A program made the position numbers and the translations under genes. Of a DNA stretch of 64,000 nucleotides, positions 8,568 through 16,255 are shown in pieces (within the stretch, counting starts at the first letter, position 1; the number at the start of each line of letters is the position of its first letter). This DNA is from Opitutaceae bacterium (GTDB lineage: Bacteria; Verrucomicrobiota; Verrucomicrobiia; Opitutales; Opitutaceae): assembly GCA_016795565.1 (NCBI GenBank), contig JAEUGW010000054.1, forward strand, positions 62,001-126,000, read 5' to 3'. Below the pieces are notes generated by a model. That model ran no database searches and had not been told where the DNA came from. It saw only the letters and a program-made list of their open reading frames with translations.

Positions 8568-9950
8568 CTATTTGCCCGGGCCGTCGGCCCAGGGATAGAG
8601 GCGGAACTTCCTGGTCTGCTCCTGATAGATCTCGGCGCGGGCGGCCCAGTTTTTCAGGAAGGGGGGCACGTCGATCCGGCCGCCGGCGCGCTGCAACTCG
8701 GCGAACCATGCGTTGGAGCCGACATGAATCTTGAAGGAGCGTTGTTCCGCGGCGGTCAGCGAGCTGAAGGGATTGAGCCGCTCCCATTTGGCGGCCTGCT
8801 TGTGCATGTAGAAGGAGAGCTCGGTGGGGTTCCACTTTTCCCAGTCGGTGACCTCGACATAGACGCCGGTCAGCGGCTTGCCGTCGCTGCCGGTGCCGGT
8901 GCGCTTGGCGAAGGCCACGCCGGGAATTTTCCACGCCTCCATCGCCTTGATGATCTCGTCGGGGGACTTCTTCGGGTAGCCGATGCCCCGGAACGGGAAA
9001 TCCCTGCCGATGCCCCAGGTCCAGTTGCTGTTTTGCGTGCCAAGCCCGACCATGGCGTAGCCGATGGCGGCCTCGAAGGTGGGGATGTTGGGCGAGGTCG
9101 CGATCCAGCGCAGGCCGGTGTCGGGCCAGCGCATCGCCCGGTTCCAGCCGCGCATCGGGATGACGGTGAGCCGGCCCCGCGCGCGGACCTTCTCGGGGAG
9201 ATCCAGCCGGGCGACCGCGACGGAACCCTCCTTGGCCATCCGGGCAATCTCGCCGATGGTCAGGCCGTGCACGTAGGGCATGCGCGGGTAGCCGCCGACG
9301 CCGCTCATGTTCGTCTCGTCGAGCGGCGGACCGTCAACCTTCAGGCCGCCGAGCGGGTTGGGCCGGTCGAGCACGATGACTTCCACGCCGTTGGCGAAGC
9401 ACGCCTCCAGCGCGCGGCGCATGATGACAATGTAGGTGTAGGAGCGTGCGCCGATGTCCTGCAGGTCAATGACGAGGGCATCAAGGCCCTTCACCATGGC
9501 CATGGCCTTCTCGCGGCCCTGGCCGTAGAGCGCATGCACGGGCAGGCCGGTGCGCGGGTCGGTGGTGTCCTTGAAGTTTTCCCCCGCCTTGACCACGCCC
9601 TCGAAGCCGTGCTCAGGCGCGAAGAGCGCGACGAGCTTCGACTGCGGCGCGCGGCGCAGGACGGTGAGCGTGCTCTCGCCGCGGCGGTTGACGCCGGCGG
9701 GATGCGAGAGCAGGCCGATTTTTTTCCCGGCGATCGCCTTGAAGCCCTCGGCCTCGAGCACGTCGATGCCCAGCATGACTGGCGGCAGCTTCTCGGGCGG
9801 GAGGACCGGGGCGGTGGGTGCCACGGCCGGCGCGGGCGGCGGGGCTTTCGCGGGCGGCTTGGTCGCGCAGCCGGCGCAACCCAGGATGAGGCTGAGGGCG
9901 CCGGTGACCACGGCTCCGAGGGACAGTTGCACGAGTGACCGGCGGGACAT
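8568..9950 (-). CDS. DUF1343 lipoprotein, NamZ-type exo-beta-N-acetylmuramidase
   Basis: The chosen start MSRRSLVQ gives a signal peptide ending in a lipobox (LILGC), a Pro/Ala linker, and then the DUF1343 core with GLLSHPAGVNRRGEST, FAPEHGFEG, VIDLQDIGARSYTY and VLDRPNPLGG. Characterised NamZ enzymes remove MurNAc from the non-reducing end of peptidoglycan fragments during wall recycling. Mature length is about 435 residues. Met1 at 10007 is possible but would put 19 charged residues before the signal peptide. The gene is 60 bases downstream of the DAHP synthase gene. Confidence 0.88.
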   Translation of the reverse strand: MSRRSLVQLSLGAVVTGALSLILGCAGCATKPPAKAPPPAPAVAPTAPVLPPEKLPPVMLGIDVLEAEGFKAIAGKKIGLLSHPAGVNRRGESTLTVLRRAPQSKLVALFAPEHGFEGVVKAGENFKDTTDPRTGLPVHALYGQGREKAMAMVKGLDALVIDLQDIGARSYTYIVIMRRALEACFANGVEVIVLDRPNPLGGLKVDGPPLDETNMSGVGGYPRMPYVHGLTIGEIARMAKEGSVAVARLDLPEKVRARGRLTVIPMRGWNRAMRWPDTGLRWIATSPNIPTFEAAIGYAMVGLGTQNSNWTWGIGRDFPFRGIGYPKKSPDEIIKAMEAWKIPGVAFAKRTGTGSDGKPLTGVYVEVTDWEKWNPTELSFYMHKQAAKWERLNPFSSLTAAEQRSFKIHVGSNAWFAELQRAGGRIDVPPFLKNWAARAEIYQEQTRKFRLYPWADGPGK

Positions 9951-10010
9951 GCGCCGTGATTTCTGAAAATGCCCGGCGGGCATGGCGAGGAGAATCGCGG
10001 CCGGCAAACC

Positions 10011-11078
10011 TCAGGCCGTCCGCTGGCGGCGGGCGGCGGCGGCCTGCGCCAGCGTTTCCAGCACCGGCACGGTCTCGTCGAAGCTGAGGCAGGCGTCGGT
10101 GATGCTTTGACCGGGCGTCAGCGGGCGGCCGGGCTCGTGCTTCTGCGCGCCGCCGACGAGATGGCTCTCCAGCATGACGCCGATGATCGCGCGCTCGCCG
10201 CCGGCGACCTGCGCGGCGAGATCGGCGGCGACCTGGGGCTGGTGGTCGTGCTGCTTGCCGCTGTTGCCGTGACTGCAGTCAACCAGCACGGCCGGCAGCG
10301 CGGCGGATTTTTTGAGGAGACTGACGGCCTGCGTGATGTGCTTGGCGTCGTAGTTCGGCCCGGTGCGGCTGCCGCCGCGGAGCACGAGGTGGCACTCGGG
10401 GTTGCCCGTGGTGCCAAGCACGGCGGGGGCGCCCTCGCGGGTGAGCGAGGGGAAGCAGTGCGGGTGCCGCGCGGAGACGATGGCGTCCACCGCCACCTGC
10501 AGGTCGCCGTCGGTGCGGTTCTTGAAACCGACGGGCATCGAGAGGCCGGAGGCGAGCTCGCGGTGGATCTGGCTCTCGGCGGTGCGCGCGCCGATGGCGG
10601 CCCACGAGACGAGGTCGGCGTAATACTGGCCGAGCGTGGTGTCGAGGAACTCGGTGCCGATGGGCAGGCCGGCGGCGTTGATATCGAGCAGCAGCCGGCG
10701 GGCGAGGCGCAGGCCGGTGTTGACCTGGAAGCTGCCGTCGAGGCGCGGGTCGTTGATCAGGCCCTTCCAGCCGATGGTCGTGCGGGGCTTTTCGAAATAG
10801 ACGCGCATCACGACCAGCAGGTCGCGGGCGAGGCGGTCGGCCACGGGCTTCAGTTTCTTCGCGTAGTCGAGTGCCGCCGCCGGATCGTGGATGGAGCAGG
10901 GCCCGACGATCGCCAGCAGCCGGTCGTCGCGGCCGAACAGGATGTCGCCCACCGCCCGGCGGCCCGCCTGGACCAGCGTGGCGCCGGCCTCGAGCAGGGG
11001 CAGGTCCTCCTCCAGGATGGCGGGGGAGAGCAGCGGGCGCGCGGTGCTGATGCGGAGGTCGGAGGTGGGCAGGCGCAT
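10011..11078 (-). CDS. aroG: 3-deoxy-7-phosphoheptulonate synthase, type I-alpha
   Basis: The enzyme condenses phosphoenolpyruvate and erythrose 4-phosphate in the first shikimate step. The class I TIM barrel is clear: VGPCSIHDP near residue 61, MRVYFEKPRTTIGWKGLINDP, GTEFLD, WAAIGARTAESQIHRE, VGFKNRTDG, LRGG and VDCSHGNSGK. At 355 residues it matches the AroF/G/H type of E. coli, with the regulatory site inside the barrel. The ATG at 11078 is preferred over a TTG at 11099. A second, different DAHP synthase lies at 15203-16255, so two isoenzymes with different control are expected. Confidence 0.95.
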   Translation of the reverse strand: MRLPTSDLRISTARPLLSPAILEEDLPLLEAGATLVQAGRRAVGDILFGRDDRLLAIVGPCSIHDPAAALDYAKKLKPVADRLARDLLVVMRVYFEKPRTTIGWKGLINDPRLDGSFQVNTGLRLARRLLLDINAAGLPIGTEFLDTTLGQYYADLVSWAAIGARTAESQIHRELASGLSMPVGFKNRTDGDLQVAVDAIVSARHPHCFPSLTREGAPAVLGTTGNPECHLVLRGGSRTGPNYDAKHITQAVSLLKKSAALPAVLVDCSHGNSGKQHDHQPQVAADLAAQVAGGERAIIGVMLESHLVGGAQKHEPGRPLTPGQSITDACLSFDETVPVLETLAQAAAARRQRTA

Positions 11079-11165
11079 GGGCGGTGGTTCAGTGAACAAA
11101 CCCCCGCCCCAAATGCACGGAGATTTTCATCGCGGCGGCCACGGGTGGGGCGATAAAGCTGCGGG

Positions 11166-12164
11166 ATGCTTTCCCTTTGCCAACACGGCTACGAAGCCCT
11201 CCTCGAGCGCGAACTCACCGGGGCAGGCTTGTCCGTGGCGGAGAAGGGGGTGGGCTGGGCGCTGTCCGCGGAGGGTGAGACCGGCGGCCTGGCCTTCCCG
11301 TCGCTGGTGCTGTTGGCGCCGCGTGAGTTCAAGGGCGAGTCGGTCAACGCGCTGGCGGCGCAGCTGGCGGAGTATTTCCTCGAGAGCCTGCGCGGCGAGA
11401 AGATCGAGGCGGCCTGGCCGTGTGTGTTTCAAACGGTGCCGGAGGTCGTGGGTCTCGGGCGGCGCGCGAGCGGCGTCGAGAAGGCGTTCGATGAGTTGTT
11501 GCGCAAGAAACTAAGCCGCATCGCCAAGCTCGCCACGCCGGATCTGCCGCGCGGCGGGGGCCGGGCGCGCGGGCTGTTCGTTTTTTTCGCCGACTTCGGC
11601 CGGGTGTTCGCGGCGCGCGAGGCGTGGCTCGGCGGCCAGCGCCGCATGGCGGACGATGATGCGGCGCCGTCGCGCTCCTACCTGAAGGTCGAGGAAGCCT
11701 ACCTCGTCCTCGGCCGCGAGCCGGCGGCGGGCGAGACGGTCGTGGACCTCGGCGCGGCGCCCGGCGGCTGGAGTTACAGCGCGGCGAAGCGCGGGGCGAA
11801 AGTCATCGCGGTGGACAACGGCCCGCTCAAGGGCGGCGCGCTCAACCATCCACTGATCGAGCACCGGCTGGAGGATGCGTTCAAATTCGCGCCGCCGCCG
11901 GGCGTGACCCATGACTGGTTGTTCTGCGACCTGGTGGAGGAGCCGCACCATGTGATGCAGAACATCGCCGGCCCCTGGCTGGCGCACCGCTGGTGCCGGC
12001 GCTTCGTCATCAACCTGAAGTTCGGCCACGTGGACTCGCTCGCGTTGTTGCGCGAAATTCGCGCCCCCGATTCGCCCTTCGCCAAGCACGCCACGAATCT
12101 CCGCATCCGCCACTTGTATCACGACCGCGAGGAGTTCACGGTGGTGGGCGAAACCAATTCATGA
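11166..12164 (+). CDS. rlmM: RlmM-like 23S rRNA 2'-O-methyltransferase
   Basis: The N-terminal 160 residues form a THUMP-like RNA-binding region (CQHGYEALLERELTGAG). The C-terminal Rossmann domain has DLGAAPGGWSY for SAM binding. The K-D-K-E tetrad of RrmJ/RlmM 2'-O-methyltransferases can be read as SRSYLKVEE, FCDLVEEP, VINLKFG and REEFTVVG. E. coli RlmM methylates C2498 of 23S rRNA. The protein is 332 residues against about 366 in E. coli. Its stop overlaps the next start as ATGA (12161-12164). Confidence 0.88.
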   Translation: MLSLCQHGYEALLERELTGAGLSVAEKGVGWALSAEGETGGLAFPSLVLLAPREFKGESVNALAAQLAEYFLESLRGEKIEAAWPCVFQTVPEVVGLGRRASGVEKAFDELLRKKLSRIAKLATPDLPRGGGRARGLFVFFADFGRVFAAREAWLGGQRRMADDDAAPSRSYLKVEEAYLVLGREPAAGETVVDLGAAPGGWSYSAAKRGAKVIAVDNGPLKGGALNHPLIEHRLEDAFKFAPPPGVTHDWLFCDLVEEPHHVMQNIAGPWLAHRWCRRFVINLKFGHVDSLALLREIRAPDSPFAKHATNLRIRHLYHDREEFTVVGETNS

Positions 12165-12922
12165 AGCCTTCCGCTCCCAAATCCAAGGAACTGAACGTCT
12201 GCGGCTGGCAGGCGGTGTCGGCGCTGTTCGCCCGTCATCCGGACGAGGTGCAGCGGCTGTTCTTCGACGCGGCCACGGGGCGGCGGGCGGGTGAGTTCTG
12301 CTCGCTGCTCGCGGTGCGGAAGAAGGTTTATCGGCAGGTGGAGCCGGCCGAGCTCGACAAGATCGCCGGCTCGAAGCTGCACGGCGGCATCGTGGCGGTC
12401 ATCACCGAGCGGCCGCTGAAGAAGGTGACGCGCGAGGTGATGGCGGAATGGGCGCGGTCCAAGGCTCCGCTGCTGCTGCTCGACCGGGTGAGCAACGCGA
12501 ACAACGTCGGCGCCATCGTGCGCACGGCGGCGTTTTTCGGCGTGCAGGCCATCATCGTGCCCGACCACCCGGGGCAGGCGCTGCCGGGCGAGGCGGCGTG
12601 GCGCGTGGCCGAGGGCGGCATGGAGTTTGTGGATTTTTTTCGCGTGCCGGCGCTGGCGCCGTTCTGCGCGGAGCTGAAGCGGAGCCATTGCCTCATCGGC
12701 ACCAGCCTGCGCGGCAACCAGCTCTCGCCGAGTGCGGCCCGCGAGCGCGGTCTGCCGCGGCCGCCGGCCATCATCCTTGGCAACGAGGAGCGCGGCATGG
12801 CGCCGGAGGTCATGACGCAGTGCGACCGGCTCGTGAAAATTCCCGGCGCGGACACGGTCGAGTCGCTCAACGTCTCGGCGGCGGCCGCAGTGCTTTGTTG
12901 GGAGTTTTTCGGCCGGAGATAG
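12161..12922 (+). CDS. SpoU/TrmH family RNA 2'-O-methyltransferase
   Basis: The protein is 253 residues long. Residues 1-90 form the L30e-like substrate-binding domain (NVCGWQAVSALFARHPDEVQ). The SPOUT knot domain follows with LDRVSNANNVGAIVRTAAFFG, ILGNEERGM and SLNVSAAAAVLCWE, the three motifs that make the trefoil knot and the SAM pocket. Relatives methylate 23S rRNA G2251 or tRNA Gm18; the exact target is not readable from sequence. It is translationally coupled to the rlmM-like gene, suggesting both act on ribosomal RNA. Confidence 0.93.
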   Translation: MKPSAPKSKELNVCGWQAVSALFARHPDEVQRLFFDAATGRRAGEFCSLLAVRKKVYRQVEPAELDKIAGSKLHGGIVAVITERPLKKVTREVMAEWARSKAPLLLLDRVSNANNVGAIVRTAAFFGVQAIIVPDHPGQALPGEAAWRVAEGGMEFVDFFRVPALAPFCAELKRSHCLIGTSLRGNQLSPSAARERGLPRPPAIILGNEERGMAPEVMTQCDRLVKIPGADTVESLNVSAAAAVLCWEFFGRR

Positions 12923-12928
12923 GGCGGG

Positions 12929-13762
12929 TCAGCGTCCGAACAGCCGGCCGAGCAGGCCGCCCGAGGGGGCGGCGTCGGGGGTGGTTGTGTTCAGCTCGGG
13001 CACGCCGAGCAACGGCTCGAAGTGGCCGGCCTTCTTGTAGAGGATGATGACATCCTGCATGCCCCAGGCCTCCTCCAGGTAGGCGCGCACGATGATGTCG
13101 GGGTAGCGCTGCAGGGTGCGCAGGACCCATTCGGGCGAGCTGAGGGTGAGGCCGTAGTCCTCCTCGGCATTGCTCTCGAAGTAGCGTTGGTAGGCGAAGC
13201 CGGTGCGGGCGTATTCCTCGAGCAGGGCCGCCTTGTCGATGTTCTCGGCGATGTTGCGCCGGCCGCGGGCCAGCAGGCTGGAGACCGAGCGGCCCTGGGT
13301 GGTGAGGACGATGACGCCGCACTCCTTGGTCCACTTCACGAGGCAATCCAGGGTGGCAAGCCAGCGGTCCTGCCGCAGGTGCGTGACGAGCGAGCCGACC
13401 CAGATGAGGTCGAACTGCGCCGTGAAGGGCAGTTGGTGGAGGTCGGCCTGCGAATACACCGGCGCGGCCCCGAACTGCCGCGCGCAGAAATCGACGCCGC
13501 CGCGATCGAGGTCGCAGGCGGTGAGGCTGGCGTAGGGATAATGGGTGCGCAGCCAGCGCAACACCCGGCCGTGGCCGCAGGGCAGGTCGAGGATGGCGGG
13601 ATAGTGCGGCTTGTCGCACAATTCGGAGGAGAAATGGATCAGTTCCAAGGCGCGCCGGCCGAGATCGAAATACTGCTCCGGATTCTCCGTTGCCTGCATG
13701 GTGTCGTGCGGATCGACGGTGCGGTCCACGGCGAGGCGGCTGAAATCATAAAGCGGCTTCAT
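12929..13762 (-). CDS. Class I SAM-dependent methyltransferase, substrate unknown
   Basis: Motif I reads ILDLPCGHGRVLRWL near residue 76, followed by the acidic CDLDR strand end, QADLHQLPF and the FDLIWVGSLVTHL motif. This is the ordinary Rossmann methyltransferase fold. The start at 13762 (MKPLYDFSRLA) is chosen; upstream codons overlap the intergenic region. The last 40 residues are low in structure (NTTTPDAAPSGGLLGRLFGR). It converges with the SpoU gene with 6 bases between stops and is divergent from the oxidoreductase at 13858. The small molecule or macromolecule methylated is not recognisable. Confidence 0.8.
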   Translation of the reverse strand: MKPLYDFSRLAVDRTVDPHDTMQATENPEQYFDLGRRALELIHFSSELCDKPHYPAILDLPCGHGRVLRWLRTHYPYASLTACDLDRGGVDFCARQFGAAPVYSQADLHQLPFTAQFDLIWVGSLVTHLRQDRWLATLDCLVKWTKECGVIVLTTQGRSVSSLLARGRRNIAENIDKAALLEEYARTGFAYQRYFESNAEEDYGLTLSSPEWVLRTLQRYPDIIVRAYLEEAWGMQDVIILYKKAGHFEPLLGVPELNTTTPDAAPSGGLLGRLFGR

Positions 13763-13857
13763 GAGGTGCTGGGGCGCAGCAAGGCGCGGTGGCCGCCGGG
13801 CGTCAACCGTGCTTGCACGCACTTGCCTCGCGCGGCCGGTCGGGGCATACGGAGGCG

Positions 13858-14994
13858 ATGAATCTCCCCATTTGGGAAGACCGCGACTGGCGGCCGTTGC
13901 CGCGGCTCGAGGGACCCGCGCGGGCCGATGTGTGCGTCATCGGGCTGGGCGGCTCCGGCCTGGCGGCGATGGAGGAACTCGGCGCGCTGGGCGTCAGCGC
14001 CGTCGGCCTCGAGGCCGGCGCGGTGGGGGCCGGGGCGGCGGGGCGCAACGGCGGCTTCGTGCTCGCCGGGCTGGCCAGGTTTTTCAACGAGACGGTCGTG
14101 CAGTTCGGCGAGGCGGCGGCCAGCGCGCTCTACCGGCTGACCACCCGGGAAATCCAGCGGCAGGCGGCGGAGATGCCGGAGGTCATCCGGCTTACCGGCT
14201 CCCTGCGGCTGGCGGCCGATGCCGCCGAGCGCGCGGACTGCCAGAAGCATCTCGCGGCGCTGCGCTATTGCGGCTTCGCCGCCGAGCCCTACGCGGGGCC
14301 GGAGGGGGACGGCATCCTGCTGCCGGCGGACGGCGTCATGCAGCCCCTGCACCGGGTGCGGGCCCTCGCGCGGAAATTGCGGCAACGCGACGCCCTGCTC
14401 TACGAAAACTCACCCGTGCGGAAGATCGTGCCCGGCTCGGTCGTGACCGACCGGGGCACCGTTTTCTGCGACACGGTGATCGTGGCGGTGGACGGGCGGC
14501 TGGAAGAAATCCTGCCCGAGCTCCGCCCGCGCGTCCGCACCGCGCGGCTGCAGATGCTGGCCACGGCGCCCGCGCCGGAGGTGAGTTTCCCGCGCCCGGT
14601 TTACTGGCGGCACGGCTACGAATACTGGCAGCAACTGCCCGACCAAAGCGTCGCGCTCGGCGGCTTCCGCGACCATGGCGGCGACGCGGAGTGGACGCAT
14701 GCGGCCGAGCCGACGGAGAAAATCCAGGCCCTGCTCGAGCGCTTCCTGCGGGAAAACCTCAAGGTGCGCGCCCCGGTGACGCATCGTTGGGCGGCTTCCG
14801 TGGCCTACACGGCCGACGGGCTGCCGGTGCTGGAGCAGGTGCGCGACAAGACCTGGGCCGTCGGCGCCTACAGCGGCACGGGGAACATCGTCGGCGCGCT
14901 CAGTGCGCGGGCGGCGGCCCGGCTGGCCTGCGGGCAAACGGCGGAATGGGCGGAATGCCTGGCGGCCGCGCGGGCGCACGCCGCCAAGTCATAA
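13858..14994 (+). CDS. FAD-dependent amino acid/amine oxidase (DAO family)
   Basis: This 378-residue protein has an FAD Rossmann motif VIGLGGSGLAAMEELG (residues 25-40), then the GLEAGAVGAGAAGRNGGFV segment typical of the DadA/PuuB/glycine oxidase group. The C-terminus has GLPVLEQV and the FAD-closing GAYSGTGNIVGALSA. These enzymes oxidise an amine or amino acid carbon-nitrogen bond. An AGGAGG-like Shine-Dalgarno sequence (ggaggcg) ends just before the ATG at 13858 and fixes the start. The substrate is not determined. Confidence 0.85.
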   Translation: MNLPIWEDRDWRPLPRLEGPARADVCVIGLGGSGLAAMEELGALGVSAVGLEAGAVGAGAAGRNGGFVLAGLARFFNETVVQFGEAAASALYRLTTREIQRQAAEMPEVIRLTGSLRLAADAAERADCQKHLAALRYCGFAAEPYAGPEGDGILLPADGVMQPLHRVRALARKLRQRDALLYENSPVRKIVPGSVVTDRGTVFCDTVIVAVDGRLEEILPELRPRVRTARLQMLATAPAPEVSFPRPVYWRHGYEYWQQLPDQSVALGGFRDHGGDAEWTHAAEPTEKIQALLERFLRENLKVRAPVTHRWAASVAYTADGLPVLEQVRDKTWAVGAYSGTGNIVGALSARAAARLACGQTAEWAECLAAARAHAAKS

Positions 14995-15006
14995 GCGGCT
15001 GCGGGA

Positions 15007-15035
15007 TTGACACCCGCCCGCCCGCCGGTCACCTC
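15007..15035 (+). promoter_or_regulatory. Candidate promoter of the phe leader-aroF-pheA operon
   Basis: A perfect TTGACA lies at 15007-15012. The -10 region 17 bases further (about 15030-15035) is GC-rich and poor (CACCTC). Transcription from this promoter would begin near 15042-15044, that is at or next to the GTG of the leader peptide, so the leader could be translated without an upstream Shine-Dalgarno site. This is inferred from position only. Confidence 0.45.
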
Positions 15036-15043
15036 TGACGGCC

Positions 15044-15133
15044 GTGAATCGTTTTGCCGCCAGCTTCAGCTTTACCTTTGCGGGCTACTTTAGCCCGCAG
15101 ACCGCCGGCGGCCTGTCCCAGCGCAAACCCTGA
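15044..15133 (+). CDS. pheL: Phenylalanine-rich leader peptide of aroF-pheA
   Basis: A 29-codon reading frame from GTG to TGA encodes a peptide with Phe at positions 4, 8, 10, 12 and 16 and Tyr at 15 (core SFSFTFAGYF). Five Phe in 13 codons directly upstream of a DAHP synthase-prephenate dehydratase operon is the signature of a ribosome-stalling leader, as in enterobacterial pheL. No Shine-Dalgarno sequence is seen, so leaderless initiation is possible. The GTG start is the least certain point; the Phe run is unaffected by it. Confidence 0.8.
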   Translation: MNRFAASFSFTFAGYFSPQTAGGLSQRKP

Positions 15134-15186
15134 TTCACCCCAGAACCAATTTGCCAAGGAGCCGCCCCATCGGGCGGCTTTTTTAT
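15056..15186 (+). promoter_or_regulatory. Transcription attenuator with competing hairpins
   Basis: Four short segments can pair in alternatives. Strand 1 GCCGCC (15056-15061, among the Phe codons) pairs with strand 2 GGCGGC (15107-15112). Strand 2 also pairs with strand 3 GCCGCC (15161-15166). Strand 3 (GCCGCCC, 15161-15167) pairs with strand 4 (GGGCGGC, 15172-15178), followed by TTTTTTATTT, which is a rho-independent terminator. A further 8-base hairpin lies at 15080-15098. A ribosome stalled at Phe codons covers strand 1, freeing strand 2 to block the terminator. When Phe is plentiful the terminator forms 17 bases before aroF. Confidence 0.8.
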
Positions 15187-15202
15187 TTAACCCATCGCCA
15201 CC

Positions 15203-16255
15203 ATGATCCTGCCCAAGAACAATCGTCTCTCAGCCGAGGAAGTCGCCCAACTGACCGCGATCGTCGCCGAGTTCGGCTGCCGCATCCAGCCGATCGTCGG
15301 CGATGTCCGCAGCATCTACGCCATCGTGGGCGACGAGCGCCACGAGCTGATGATCAGCCGGCTGGAGGGCCTGCCGTTCGTGGACCGCGTGGACACCATC
15401 CAGTCACCGCACAAGCTGATGGACATCAAGTCCGACCTCGCCCGGCACCGGGTGAAAATCGGCGGCGTGACCCTCGGTGACGAGTTGCTGGTCATGGCCG
15501 GCCACTGCACCATCGACCCGAAGAACCCCAACCTCTTCTACGAGACCGCGCAGGCGGTGAAGGAGGCCGGGGCCCACGCGCTCCGCGGCGGCGTGTGGAA
15601 GCCGCGCACCAATCCCTACGCCTTTCAGGGCGACCACAAGTCGCTCGATATCCTGATGGAGGGCTCGCGCCGCACCGGCCTGCCGGTGGACACCGAGGTG
15701 ATGGACGAGGAGCAACTCCGCCTCGCGCTCGCCGCCGGCGTGCAAATCCTCCAGATCGGCGCGCGCAACGCCCTCAACTACTCCTTGCTGCGCCAGGTCG
15801 GCGCCGCCATCGCCGGCAAGCCCGCCGCCGTGCTGCTCAAGCGCGGCATGCACACCGGCACGCTCAACGAGTTCATCTCCGCCGCCGAATACATCGTCAA
15901 CTTCGGCAACCCCAACGTCATCCTCTGCCCGCGCGGCACCCAGCCCGGCCTCGACGGCTATCGCAACCAGCCCGACGAATCCATCACCCCGCTGCTCAAG
16001 GAGCGCACCTGGGCTCCCGTCGTCGTCGATCCCTCCCACTCCGTCGGCAAGGCCGCCTACGTGCCGGCCTGCGCGCTCGCCGCCGTGGCCTACGGGGCCG
16101 ACGGCCTGTGCATCGAGGCACACGTCAGCCCCGCGCGCGGCCTGGGCGACGACCCCAAGCAGGCGGTCACCCCGGCGGTGCTTGCGGAGTTGATTCGGGA
16201 CGCCAAGGCCCTCCATGCTCTGATCCGCACCACCAGCCAGCCCGCCGCCTCATGA
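15203..16255 (+). CDS. aroF: 3-deoxy-7-phosphoheptulonate synthase, type I-beta
   Basis: This 350-residue enzyme catalyses the first shikimate step. Residues 1-75 form a ferredoxin-like regulatory domain (MILPKNNRLS to VDRVDTIQS), as in Thermotoga DAHP synthase, where it binds aromatic amino acids. The barrel has VMAGHCTIDP (Cys in place of the usual PCS/PCA), RGGVWKPRTNPYAFQG, TEVMD, QIGARNALNY, LLKRGM, LCPRG and VVDPSHSVGK. The usual phrase in this subfamily is GPCSVE, so GHCTID is a mild variant. It is followed by pheA with an ATGA overlap and preceded by the Phe leader and attenuator. Confidence 0.95.
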   Translation: MILPKNNRLSAEEVAQLTAIVAEFGCRIQPIVGDVRSIYAIVGDERHELMISRLEGLPFVDRVDTIQSPHKLMDIKSDLARHRVKIGGVTLGDELLVMAGHCTIDPKNPNLFYETAQAVKEAGAHALRGGVWKPRTNPYAFQGDHKSLDILMEGSRRTGLPVDTEVMDEEQLRLALAAGVQILQIGARNALNYSLLRQVGAAIAGKPAAVLLKRGMHTGTLNEFISAAEYIVNFGNPNVILCPRGTQPGLDGYRNQPDESITPLLKERTWAPVVVDPSHSVGKAAYVPACALAAVAYGADGLCIEAHVSPARGLGDDPKQAVTPAVLAELIRDAKALHALIRTTSQPAAS

